Assembly (NCBI GenBank): GCA_920105625.2
Contig: OV050030.1
Location: forward strand, 79,263,400-79,327,399
Length of the DNA: 64,000 nucleotides
Origin: Clusia tigrina
Taxonomy: Eukaryota; Arthropoda; Insecta; Diptera; Clusiidae
Direction of reading: 5' to 3'
Within the stretch, counting starts at the first letter, position 1. Each line of letters begins with the position of its first letter. Shown here piece by piece: positions 43,361-52,385 of this stretch. A program made the position numbers and the translations under genes. The notes below the pieces were generated by a model. That model was not told where the DNA came from and did no database searches. It was given only the letters and a program-made list of their open reading frames with translations.

Positions 43361-44367
43361 TTGTTGATTCGTGTCGTGCTTAAAATGGAGGATATGTTCC
43401 AAGCAATTGAAGAGCAGCGTATGCTTGTGGATCGTTTAACGCGATTAATCGAAAAATTCGAAAAACTTCCTTCTAACGCCAAAACTCGTGGCCTGGCTCA
43501 AACATTCTTAACAAAATTAGAAGAAATAAATAAATTATTCGAGTGTAACCATGAGCAAATTTATGATCACGTTCTCAATAATTCGGTCTCGGTTAATGAC
43601 GTCCCATATCTCAAATAGGATTTATATACGACCTTTATCACGAAATTTCTTGTCGCCAAAGGCTCGCTTTTGGATATTATTTCCGAGTATGAAAAGGCTG
43701 CCTCTCCAAGCCTTCATGCAAACACATTTAGAGCAAATTCTTTTGCAAACGAGTCCGTTTCAACCGATGTCAGATTACCAAAAATTGATATTCCTACCTT
43801 TAATGGAGATTATCTAGAATGGCTTTCGTATAGGGATATGTTCGTTTCCCTGGTCCATTCCAACCAACGTCTGTCCCAAGTCCAAAAATACTATTTTTTT
43901 AAAAACTCTTGTAAAGATACACCTCTGTCAATTGTAAACGAATATCCGGCTTGTGAAGCGAGTTATGAACTTGCCTGGTCCGCTTTGTCGCGGCGTTATC
44001 ACAATAGGAGAAAAATTTGTGATACAGTTTTTAGAAAACTTTGATATACCTAAATCTAATGGCTCATGTGAGAGCATTAAAAAATTCTTAATACCACTCG
44101 CAATTGTGTGGCTCTTTTTGGTACACTGGAGGTCAATTGTGAATACTGGGATCCCATTCTCATTCATATTTCGGTTGGCAAGTTGGACCTGCAAACTTAC
44201 AAGGAATGGGAACAATCTCTTAAGGCCTCAACGGACATTCCAAAAATTGATGATTTGTTCGATTTTCTCGAAATGACTTTTCGTACCCTTGAGTTCATTA
44301 ATGACCACAATTCATTTCCGAATAAACCTAGCTCTCTTAAACAAAATGTAAATCGTCGTGTTCATAT
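43361..44367 (+). pseudogene. BEL-2 gag, capsid part
   Basis: From ATG at 43,385 (an upstream in-frame start at 43,361 also exists) the frame gives MEDMFQAIEEQRMLVDRL, coiled-coil-like, meets a TAG at 43,616 and continues in frame with SLLDIISEYEKA, VRLPKIDIPTFNGDYLEWLS (hallmark BEL gag block) and LAWSALSRRYHNRRKI. Shifts at about 44,005 and 44,090 follow, then GKLDLQTYKEWEQSL. A solo LTR interrupts at 44,368. Confidence 0.85.
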
Positions 44368-44960
44368 TGAAAAGTGATAGCACAGTGAAATGTGATTGCA
44401 TACTTTCAGGATCCCATCTGAGTTTGGGAATGAGTGCCCCCTGTGAGTCAAGATGCGAACTATTCGAATAAAAGCTTATTCAAGAACCATCTGTCGATAA
44501 TATCAAAAAGAATATTCTCGACTTCTGTCGAAGTGGATAGAAGCTTCTAGAAAATACGAGAATAGCGTGGAATTTTCTACTCCAACCATTCGAAAACTAT
44601 AAAAGTGACAAGACTGTTCAAAGTCGAATGCAGTAGATCAGAGACCGTAAAAGTGTGTACATCTAGCATTATAATCAAAGCAGCAGTATTTGTGATTTAC
44701 AAAGTGATGAAATTTATTAGTAAATAAGGTGACTAATGGTTTGTAAAATAAAGTACAAATAATAACTAAGTTAACATTAAGCCTAATATTGAATGTGTAA
44801 ATAGCAATAGTTAAATAAAGTTACGCTATTTTAATTTAAACAGCGATTGTTTGATTACTACACAATCCAGTGGTACGAGTCCGAGTACAGAGAGTTAGAG
44901 GAATTGTCAGGAGGGCAATTTTGTAACAGAGTAAATTGTCAAGAGGGCAATTTCGTAACA
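44368..44960 (+). mobile_element. Solo LTR in BEL-2 gag, heat-shock-like promoter
   Basis: 593 bp, TGAAAAG...GTAACA, with 4-bp TSD ATAT (44,364-44,367 and 44,961-44,964). Removing it with one TSD puts the gag frame in register across the site, which confirms the borders. The 4-bp TSD suggests a Gypsy-type source. Before the TATA box (44,598) lie several GAAnnTTC modules. AATAAAG occurs at 44,748 and 44,814. The 3' end repeats about 30 bases (ttgtca-gagggcaattt-gtaaca) twice. Confidence 0.87.
44510..44605 (+). promoter_or_regulatory. Heat-shock-element cluster and TATA box
   Basis: Perfect three-unit element GAAgcTTCtaGAA at 44,540-44,552; two-unit GAAtaTTC at 44,510-44,517 and GAAttTTC at 44,570-44,577; inverse TTC/GAA at 44,523-44,532. 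TATAAAAG at 44,598-44,605. The spacing and order resemble fly heat-shock promoters. Function is inferred. Confidence 0.65.
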
Positions 44961-45856
44961 ATATGGTAGACCTTGGAGATGAGAACTGCCCCTGCTGCGG
45001 AAAACGATACCCGTTGTACAAATGTTTTAAGTTCGCGGCCCTGCCGTCTGCTGCCAAGCGTGAACTTATGTTCTCAAAGAAAATTTGTAGAAACTGCCTC
45101 AACATTGGTCATTATGCTCAAGATTGCAAGCTGCAAACTCGTTGCAAAGTTTGTAAAGCATCTCATCATACGATTATACATAAAGAATTTACAAAAACAA
45201 CAAATATACCAAACTCGTCAAATAATCAAGTTGTTCCTGCTGTTGAAACCCCTTCTGCTGCTCAAAGTAAAGCTGGCACTTCCCTTCAATGCAACTTTTC
45301 TCTACTAAGTGCTACAGTAATGCCTCAAGTTTTGTTAGCCACAGTTCGTGTTTTAGTGCAAACACCTTTTGGCACTTTTAAGCTTCGCGCAATATTGGAC
45401 CAAGGCGCACAAGCCACTTTAATTACTGAGCAAGCTGCCCAGCTTTTGAAATTAAAGAGAGAAAATACTTTCGCCCGCATCAACGGTATCGGCCAAAATT
45501 CGATTTTAGTTCGAAAATGTGTTCAATTTTGTCTCACGTCTTCATACGAGGCCGATTTTAAGCTTGATGGTTGCGCCTTTGTAATGCCTTCTTTGACCCA
45601 ATATTGCCCAGGTTCTATCAGGAAAAATTATTTACCAGATTTAAGTAAATACCAATTAGCGGAACCTGAGTTTGTTAAAAACGATAAAATTGATATTTTG
45701 ATCGGTGGCGATACTTATGGAGATATAATGCTGCCCAGCCAGAAGAAGTTTACCAAAGGCATTTTCTTGCAACTGTCTCATTTCGGTTGGGTTGTATCTG
45801 GACCTACAACTGCTGTTTCTTATGGTACTCCAGTAACGTTAATTTGTGCTCATTAG
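44961..45856 (+). CDS. BEL-2 nucleocapsid and protease
   Basis: Open from the solo LTR border. ENCPCCGKRYPLYKC is followed by CRNCLNIGHYAQDCKLQTRC with the complete CX2CX4HX4C knuckle, then CKVCKASHHTIIH. The DUF1758 protease has ILDQGAQATLITE at about 45,398-45,436 (active site DQG, usual for this subgroup) and ILIGGDTYGD at about 45,697-45,726. FGWVVSGPT marks the passage to RT, where the frame ends at TAG (45,856) after a one-base shift into the RT frame. Confidence 0.88.
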
Positions 45857-47196
45857 ATACACAGCTTAAAGCATTTTGGGAGCAAGAAGAATTTATTGAG
45901 AAGAGAAAGGCAACTCCTGAGGAAAAGGCTTGTGAAGACTATTTCATAAATACTTTCCAGAGAAGTTCTGACGGAAGATATACGGTGACTCTACCCTTTA
46001 AATCGGTTTTATCTGGAAATTCGGCTCCTACATTCTCTCATACTGATTATAATTCACTCAAACGGTTGAAGACTATGGAAAATCGATTCGCAAGGGACAC
46101 AAATTTAGCTCTGGAATACAGAAAATTCATGCAAGAATACGAGTCGTTAGGGCACATGGTAAAGATTGGCGTTTACCCGCGAGACTTGCAGCCTCATAGT
46201 TATTTTCTGCCTCATCATGGCATTCTGAGGGAAAGTAGTTCCACAACAAAACTACGTATTGTATTTGATGGTAGTAGTAAACGAACCCCGTACCCCTCGC
46301 TTAATGAAGCCCTTTCTCCTGGCCCTGCGTTGCAAAACGACTTACCCTCGATTATAACACGATGGCGGCGCTTTAAGATCGGTTTTCGCTCAGACTTAGA
46401 GACAATGTTCCGTCAAATTCGTATAGATGAAAATCAAACTCACTATCAACAAATTCTTTGGCGCGATTCGGTTGACACTGAGATTTTCATATATAAACTT
46501 TTAACCGTTACTTATGGTACTAGTTCTGCCCCTTATTTGTCAATAAGAGTTTTACACGAGCTAGCTAAAGATGAATCTCAGACCTATCCCGAGGCCTGCA
46601 GTATTTTAAAAACCGACACATACGTTGATGATGTTATTTCTGGCGCTGAGGCTCAATATCTTCAAGAGGAACTAGTTAACTTATTAGCCGCTGGTGGCTT
46701 TAATCTACGAAAATGGACATCAAACTCTTCGGAACTAATGGCTCATATTCCTGAGGAGTATCGAGAAAAAATAAACATGATCGACTTTGAGGAGCAGTCT
46801 GTTGTCAAAGCGCTTGGCTTGGCCTGGAATATTAACGAAGATACATTTTCATTTAAAGTAAATTTCGTGGCTCAAGATGAAGTTACGAAGAGTAGCTTGC
46901 TGTCTGACGTAGCCAAGCTTTATGACCCGCTAGGCTGGCTTGCCCCAGTCACAATTAATGCGAAAATCACTTTCCAGAAACTTTGGCTCGAGGGCATTGA
47001 CTGGACAGACCCGGTTTCTTCTTCTATAAAGTCCAACTGGAATCGCTATCTCGTAGATCTCAAGGACTTCGAAAAAATCCAAATCCCGCGCTGGATTGCT
47101 ACATTAAAAAGTAGCTCAGTGGAGTTACGTGGGTTCTGCGACGCCTCGCAAGCTGCCTTTGCTGACGTCGTTTATATAAAAGATATAGACTCTTGA
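45787..47196 (+). CDS. BEL-2 reverse transcriptase
   Basis: About 445 codons open. LKAFWEQEEF starts the connection; GRYTVTLPFK, SLGHMVKIG and YFLPHHGILRESSSTTKLRI are the finger blocks. IGFRSDLETMFRQIRI keeps the first catalytic aspartate. The palm box TYVDDVISGAE at about 46,620 has YVDD. LRKWTSNS and LYDPLGWLAPVTINAK follow, then RNase H begins with RGFCDASQAAF; TGA at 47,196. Among the best kept coding regions of the window. Confidence 0.92.
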   Translation: MGCIWTYNCCFLWYSSNVNLCSLDTQLKAFWEQEEFIEKRKATPEEKACEDYFINTFQRSSDGRYTVTLPFKSVLSGNSAPTFSHTDYNSLKRLKTMENRFARDTNLALEYRKFMQEYESLGHMVKIGVYPRDLQPHSYFLPHHGILRESSSTTKLRIVFDGSSKRTPYPSLNEALSPGPALQNDLPSIITRWRRFKIGFRSDLETMFRQIRIDENQTHYQQILWRDSVDTEIFIYKLLTVTYGTSSAPYLSIRVLHELAKDESQTYPEACSILKTDTYVDDVISGAEAQYLQEELVNLLAAGGFNLRKWTSNSSELMAHIPEEYREKINMIDFEEQSVVKALGLAWNINEDTFSFKVNFVAQDEVTKSSLLSDVAKLYDPLGWLAPVTINAKITFQKLWLEGIDWTDPVSSSIKSNWNRYLVDLKDFEKIQIPRWIATLKSSSVELRGFCDASQAAFADVVYIKDIDS

Positions 47197-47400
47197 TCAA
47201 CATATCTAGTTCAATCAAAGACAAAAGTTGCCCCACTTAAAGTGGTTTCAATTTCCAGGCTGGAATTATGTGCCGCGACTCTTCTGGCCAAACTTATGGA
47301 AAAAGTTAAAAGCACGCTTGAACTAGAAATTACCAACATCATTTATTGGACTGACAGCATGACTGCTCTCTGCTGGCTTAGAGGCTAAAGCTCAAAATTG
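47197..47400 (+). pseudogene. BEL-2 RNase H, second half
   Basis: After the TGA the same domain goes on with KTKVAPLKVVSISRLELCAA and YWTDSMTALCWLRG (the second catalytic aspartate block), with stops at both ends (47,194 and about 47,387). Confidence 0.8.
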
Positions 47401-47401
47401 A

Positions 47402-48520
47402 GTGTTTACGTGGGTAATCGGGTTGCAGAGGTGCAACGCCACTCCAATGTCTCACAATGGCGCTAAAGATAACACAAAAGATAACCCAGCTGACTGTGCT
47501 TCCCGTGGTATCTCGTCTGTTGAACTTTTTTATCATAATCTATGGTGGTCTGGTCCTGTCTGGTTAGCTATGTCTCCACATCTGTGGCCCGCACAACCAA
47601 ACATTTCCTCTGAAACGGAACTTGAAGCCAGAAAGTCGAAAATTACTGTCAACTTAACCACTACTACGAATGATTATCCTGAAATCCTGTCAAAATATTC
47701 TACAATCACGAAATTGGTTCGTGTTACGGCGTTTATTTTGCGTTTTATTCGCAACTCTCGGCAGCCTGAGTCAGAAAAGCGGAATCTGGGCTCACTTTCA
47801 ACAGAAGAACTAGAACTGTCCCTGCAGACCCTCGTAAAAATGTCGCAAAGGGTGGAATTTGCTGACGAAATGGCGCAACTTCAGAAAACCGATAGTGTTC
47901 ACTCTGGAAGTAAGCTGGCTCATCTCTGCCCGTTTCTAGACGAAAATGACGTGCTGCGTGTTGGAGGCCAAATAAAAAAAGCTAAATTTAATTATGAATT
48001 TAAACACCCTATAATACTATCTAAAAATAATCCACTCTCTCTTTTGATAACTGCAGACGCTCATGTAAAGACGTTGCACGGCGGCCTTATTCAGATGCAA
48101 GCCTATGTCACTAGAAGGTTCTGGATTTTATCTGTTCACAATTTGGCTAAAAATGTCAATAGGCGCTACATTACGTGCTTCAAATATAAGGCCAAAGCTG
48201 CTCAGCAAATTATGGGCGATCTTCCGGCCATCCGTCTGCAACCCTGTCGACCGTTTAAGCACAGTGGAGTGGATTATGCTGGCCCCATCACCATCAAGCA
48301 ATCTACGGCTCGAAATTCTGTCACCACCAAAGGCTACATATGCCTCTTCATCTGCGTGGTGACAAAGGTCTTACACCTTGAGGCTGTGACCAGTCTGTCT
48401 ACTGAAGCGTTCATCGCCGCTTTCCGAAGATTTAACTCACGCCGTGGTATCTGCACCGATTTGTATTCTGACTGCGGAACTAATTTTATTGGCTCTAACA
48501 AAGAGCTTAAAATTCTTTAG
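47402..48520 (+). CDS. BEL-2 integrase, first part
   Basis: Open for 372 codons. NPADCASRGIS and LWWSGPVWL close RNase H. The zinc domain includes HGGLIQMQAYVTRRFWI and CFKYKA (one cysteine lost). The core begins with HSGVDYAGPITIK at about 48,259-48,300 (first D) and YSDCGTNFIGS at about 48,465-48,500 (second D). It ends at TAG 48,518-48,520; the frame continues without shift. Confidence 0.9.
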   Translation: MFTWVIGLQRCNATPMSHNGAKDNTKDNPADCASRGISSVELFYHNLWWSGPVWLAMSPHLWPAQPNISSETELEARKSKITVNLTTTTNDYPEILSKYSTITKLVRVTAFILRFIRNSRQPESEKRNLGSLSTEELELSLQTLVKMSQRVEFADEMAQLQKTDSVHSGSKLAHLCPFLDENDVLRVGGQIKKAKFNYEFKHPIILSKNNPLSLLITADAHVKTLHGGLIQMQAYVTRRFWILSVHNLAKNVNRRYITCFKYKAKAAQQIMGDLPAIRLQPCRPFKHSGVDYAGPITIKQSTARNSVTTKGYICLFICVVTKVLHLEAVTSLSTEAFIAAFRRFNSRRGICTDLYSDCGTNFIGSNKELKIL

Positions 48521-49114
48521 CGGAGAATTCGTGACTCGTTGCCGGAAGAGCTTACTGAACTATTATCTAACTCTGGTACAAATTGGCATTTTATACCCCC
48601 TGCTTCCCCTAATTTTGGTGGTCGCTGGGAGGCTGGTGTAAAGTCCACAAAACACCATTTAAAACGAATAATGGACCAACGTTTATTAACATATGAAGAG
48701 CTTCTGGTGCAAATCAAGGCTGGTCTTAACTCGAGGCCCTTATGCCCTCTCTCATCTGACCCTTCCGACTGTGAAGCGCTTACTCCAGCACATTTTCTAG
48801 TTGGTGAACCAATTTTAAATGTCCCTGAGGAAAATCTATTGAGTACTAGTATCCACAGACTGTCCCGCTGGAAGGTCGTGCAATCACTTAAACAACATTT
48901 TTGGAAACGTTGGGTCAATGAGTACGCGTGCCGTCTTCAAGCTCGACCTAAATGGCTTAAACCAGAGAAAAACATAGAAGTTGGTGATTTGGTCCTTATT
49001 TTCGACGAGGCTCTACCGCCTGGCCAGTGGCCACTAGCCCGCATCACAGAAGTTCATCCTGGTGCTGATGGCCGAGTCAGAGTTGTCTCTATTATATCCA
49101 ACGGAAAATGTTAG
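48521..49114 (+). CDS. BEL-2 integrase, second part
   Basis: In the same frame after the single TAG. FIPPASPNFGGRWEAGVKST at about 48,590-48,650 holds the catalytic glutamate (WEAG). LNSRPLCPLSSDP and HRLSRWKVVQSLKQHFWKRW (DUF5641) follow; VGDLVLIFDEALPPGQWPLA is the C-terminal domain, ending at TAG 49,112. One point mutation at the TAG would explain the split of the integrase. Confidence 0.9.
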   Translation, partial: RRIRDSLPEELTELLSNSGTNWHFIPPASPNFGGRWEAGVKSTKHHLKRIMDQRLLTYEELLVQIKAGLNSRPLCPLSSDPSDCEALTPAHFLVGEPILNVPEENLLSTSIHRLSRWKVVQSLKQHFWKRWVNEYACRLQARPKWLKPEKNIEVGDLVLIFDEALPPGQWPLARITEVHPGADGRVRVVSIISNGKC

Positions 49115-49277
49115 AAACGTCCTGTCTCCAAGATTGCCCTTCTTCCCGTCAATGCTGAGCCCGACGTTTTAAACGAGTTGCTGTGAGTCGAGGCATAGCG
49201 TGGTTAGCTCAGAAAAACCAAATAAAACACCTCCGTGCATCGTTCGTGGCTCTAGTCAAGAACTAATCGTTCTTTGT

Positions 49278-49287
49278 GCGGGGGAAA
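49278..49287 (+). other. BEL-2 polypurine tract
   Basis: GCGGGGGAAA directly precedes the 3' LTR. Confidence 0.75.
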
Positions 49288-49898
49288 TGTTGGAGATTTT
49301 ATTTGTTATTGTTATTAATTTCTTTGTAATTGCTCGATTTTAATTAATCGTTCTTATTTCATATAAATTTTATGTTACAAGGTATATCGTATAAAAATTG
49401 AGCCGCCCTGATGTTTCAATTATTATAAAGGGCATCGCAACAATAACAACACAAAGTAAATGTTAATTTCATTAGTTGCGCTTTGTGTCGCTGTTCTTGT
49501 TCGTCTTAGTATGGTCCGCTAACTTAGTATTGTTGTTGTTGTTGTTCTAATGCATCGAACCATTTTACTGATGCGAACAGATTTACATATGTACATACCT
49601 GCATATGTAAATAACAATTAGGTTTTTTGGCCCTTTATCGTTTTAACGACAGCATCAAAAAAAAGAAGAAAAAGGTTTTCAAGAAATCAAGGGAAAATCA
49701 GGCGATAACTGCCGTGCTGCTTAAATCGTTTTTTTTAAGATATTGACCTGTCTCAGCATTAATTAGTTAACTTAAATAAATATTAAGTATTTGCTACATT
49801 TGAATAAATAAAGTTCTAGTTTCAATTCATCACAATTGAAATCGGGACTTAAGTGTTTTATTTTGTGACTGTCTCAGTGAGCCAAAATAACTCGAACA
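49288..49898 (+). repeat. BEL-2 3' LTR
   Basis: 611 bp, partner of 42,686-43,287; it has a short extra 'attaagt' near 49,785. Confidence 0.93.
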
Positions 49899-49903
49899 GC
49901 CTC

Positions 49904-50960
49904 ATTGCTAGCATCAGTGGTCAAGAAACAGGTTTATTCAAAATCAAGGAACGCCAAAATCGACGGTGAGCTATTAATTTCTTTTATCCTTTCGAATGCC
50001 CTTTGACAGCTTTCTGTCCATTCGAATACTAACGTAGCAATTTATTAATTGGCAACGCAATTCCGGCTTGTCGTTCTACGAAATTTCTGTATTATTTAAT
50101 TAGTCCTAGGAATCCTTTGTATTCCCCAGAATCGCAAATTTTTTTACGTATTCCGCCTTCTGCGGGTCAGGCAGTGCGACTGCCTCTGAGCAACGATGTT
50201 TTAAACAAACCACCTTCGGAAAAATTTCCACTTCTCCGTGTTAAATTTCAAAGTGTGTCCTCGTAAGTTCTTCCCATAAATTACTATGTCATCGAGATAC
50301 ACTAAACAGTCTAACCCTTGTAAGCCTGCAAGCACATGATTCATTGACTATTGGAAGGTCGCCGGTGCTACTGTCCAACCAACCGGCATTTTATTAATAT
50401 CATAATGCGCTAATCCAGAGCTAATCGCGGTCTTTTGTTTATCTTGGATATCCACCTGAACTTGGTGGTAGCCACTCGCTAAATAAAGTGTAGATCCAGG
50501 ATTTCTTCAATCGATGGGAATGGAAGCACTTGCTTAATAAAGACCTCGTGCAATTTCCGAAAAGCGACGACCATTCTCCATTTCTTTTGCCCTTGAGTGC
50601 CTGCCTTCTTTGGTACCAAGACTATTGGTGAATTCCACTGCGAGGTACTCGGTGTGACAATGTTGTCCTTAACCATTCCTTAGACTTGTCTGCTTACTTC
50701 TTCTTTATGTGCTTATGGCAGTGTATACTTCTTTTGGTTTATTGGTGGTTGATAAATTCTAGTAGGTATTTCATGTTCAACGTCTGGTGTGTACAGTTGG
50801 TCTCCTTCTGGGGTGTGCAGTTGGTCTCCTTCCATCACAATTATGTCATTATATGACGCACAAATTGTCTCTATTGAGTTCTTCTCCTCCAAATTCATGT
50901 TTGGATCTAACTTTAGTGACTATAATAAGCTCTCCAATCTTTTCCCTACATCTAACTACT
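49904..50960 (-). pseudogene. Gypsy-1 reverse transcriptase and RNase H start
   Basis: From right to left: the linker VEHEIPTRIYQPPINQKKYT (about 50,780-50,720), DNIVTPSTSQWNSPIVLVPK (50,665-50,610), KKWRMVVAFRKLHE (normally VDYRxLN), VGWTVAPATFQ followed by a stop, and the palm box CLVYLDDIVIYG at about 50,310-50,275. Then come the FLGLISYY-like connection and the FEWTESCQRAFE and FLTTDASNEA blocks up to the BEL-2 TSD. At least four stops or shifts. A 24-base tandem duplication (EGDQLHTP/EGDQLYTP) sits in the linker at about 50,790-50,840. Confidence 0.82.
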
Positions 50961-51203
50961 TAACCTGAATAACCCATCCCAGACTCGGCTTTTTAAACTT
51001 ATCATTCGTAAGCCTAGTCCTAAAGTTTTTATCTATAATATAGTCCCTCTCTGAGGCGTTCAGTACACAAGCGGATACCATACCTCTGTCGACGTGGTCT
51101 CTCCCATGTATACCTCCTCCGCCAGCTGTTCTTTGTGCAAAACAACCGGAAATTTCGAGTTTACATGGAAAGTAACCACTCTTGTCGATCTTGCACTAAC
51201 AAC

Positions 51204-51649
51204 TTACGAACTATTATTATTAACAATATTCACATATTCCTGCCATAACTTCATTGGAAGAGTAAGGATCCTATTCTTATTCCTATCATAAAACGATAAC
51301 TGTTTCTCCAGTGCATGCAGTATGGTGCGGCCCAAAAGATAATCGCGCCCAATTATCCCATCTGCCGGGACACCTTCCTTATCCAATTCAACTGCGTGCA
51401 TTCTAAAACTCAATCCCATAACCTCGCTGTGATTTACCCTAACTGAGCCTAGCCCTAACTGAAAGCGTTCTTACGTCCGACTGATGAATTCCCAGCTCTT
51501 TCTGTTTTACGAGGCTGGTTTTCGCCCCTGAATCTACCAACAGCATTAGCTTTCCACCAGCTCCCTCTTTCCAGGGCATCTCGATGAATGCGTCTCCCGT
51601 CGTGCTTACAACGAAGCAGCGTTCTTTTATTCCCAACATGGAATCGCAT
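51204..51649 (-). pseudogene. Gypsy-1 protease, right-arm copy
   Basis: LLVDSGAKTSLVKQKEL at about 51,540-51,490 (DSGA active site) and GIIGRDYLLGRTILHALEKQ at about 51,360-51,300. A shift lies between the two, at the duplicated-looking word 'taactgagcctagccctaactga'. From 51,261 leftwards there is no match in the left arm. Confidence 0.85.
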
Positions 51650-52009
51650 CTACTTCCTAACTTCGCTCCTTGGGTGGAGCCGGGCGCCTCGGAGCTGGAT
51701 GCCTCCTACTCTGATTCCATTTTGTGTCTCCTTGGCATGTCTATTTGCCTCAAGACCATATGTTTGACATTCCGGACAGTATTTCATGTTTTTGCGTGTG
51801 ATACACTCATCCCTTGTATGCCCTGTTATAGCCGACATCAGTATTATACGCTCCTTTGGACATATTTGTGTGGTTATTGTTAACTTCTCTCCATGATAGC
51901 AGAAGTTAACATGTCCTGCCTCTTTCCCACTTCCTGTAATAGCCTCTTCTGCTAATTCCTCTAGAGCAGGGATGTCCACAAAAAATTTATCAGAGAAAAT
52001 AACACTCAC
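51650..52009 (-). pseudogene. Gypsy-1 nucleocapsid, right arm, knuckle deleted
   Basis: Same block as the left arm (ALEELAEEAITGSGKEAGHV), but about 87 bases are missing between MSAIT and GHTRDEC, removing the first two cysteines of the knuckle. The breakpoints share a short AGGG-like word. The left arm still has the complete knuckle. Confidence 0.82.
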
Positions 52010-52385
52010 TTACTCTCGCAACAAAAAGAAAAATGAATGCGATCATAACAGATAAGTACACTGTAAACGCTAGATAACTCCAATTAAAAATATTTGCACT
52101 GAGCTGCGTTTGAGAATACGTGATGAATTTATATTAAACTACTTTGGATGTAAATTAAATTTATTTTAACTTTAAAGTAAATTGAAATCATATGTGAATA
52201 CATCAACGCGGTCCTACTGTACATACATTCCCAAATGCATGCACAAACACAAAAATAAATTTGCTTGTCGCAATTGATATGTTAGTGAAGTAGAGTCGGA
52301 GCTTCAGAGGTACGCTCCCTCTGTGTAAAGTATATGAGAATGCCTTTCATTTGCTCGGAGCTACCGGAGCTTAATTTTCTTCGGC

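Larger units (their letters stand above)
42686..49898 (+). mobile_element. BEL-2 retrotransposon (7.2 kb) in Gypsy-1
   Basis: A BEL/Pao element on + with LTRs of 602 and 611 bp and 5-bp TSD GCCTC (42,681-42,685 and 49,899-49,903). LTRs begin TG(G/T)TGGAG and end ACA. Order: 5' LTR, primer site, gag (with a solo LTR in it), protease, RT, RNase H, integrase, PPT, 3' LTR. The LTRs differ at roughly 15-25 places by eye, so it is younger than Gypsy-1 but not new. A few stops and shifts. Confidence 0.95.

Noticed and set aside
44368..44960. Considered as a host promoter or gene fragment
   Set aside because: The ATAT duplication and restoration of the gag frame show an inserted LTR.
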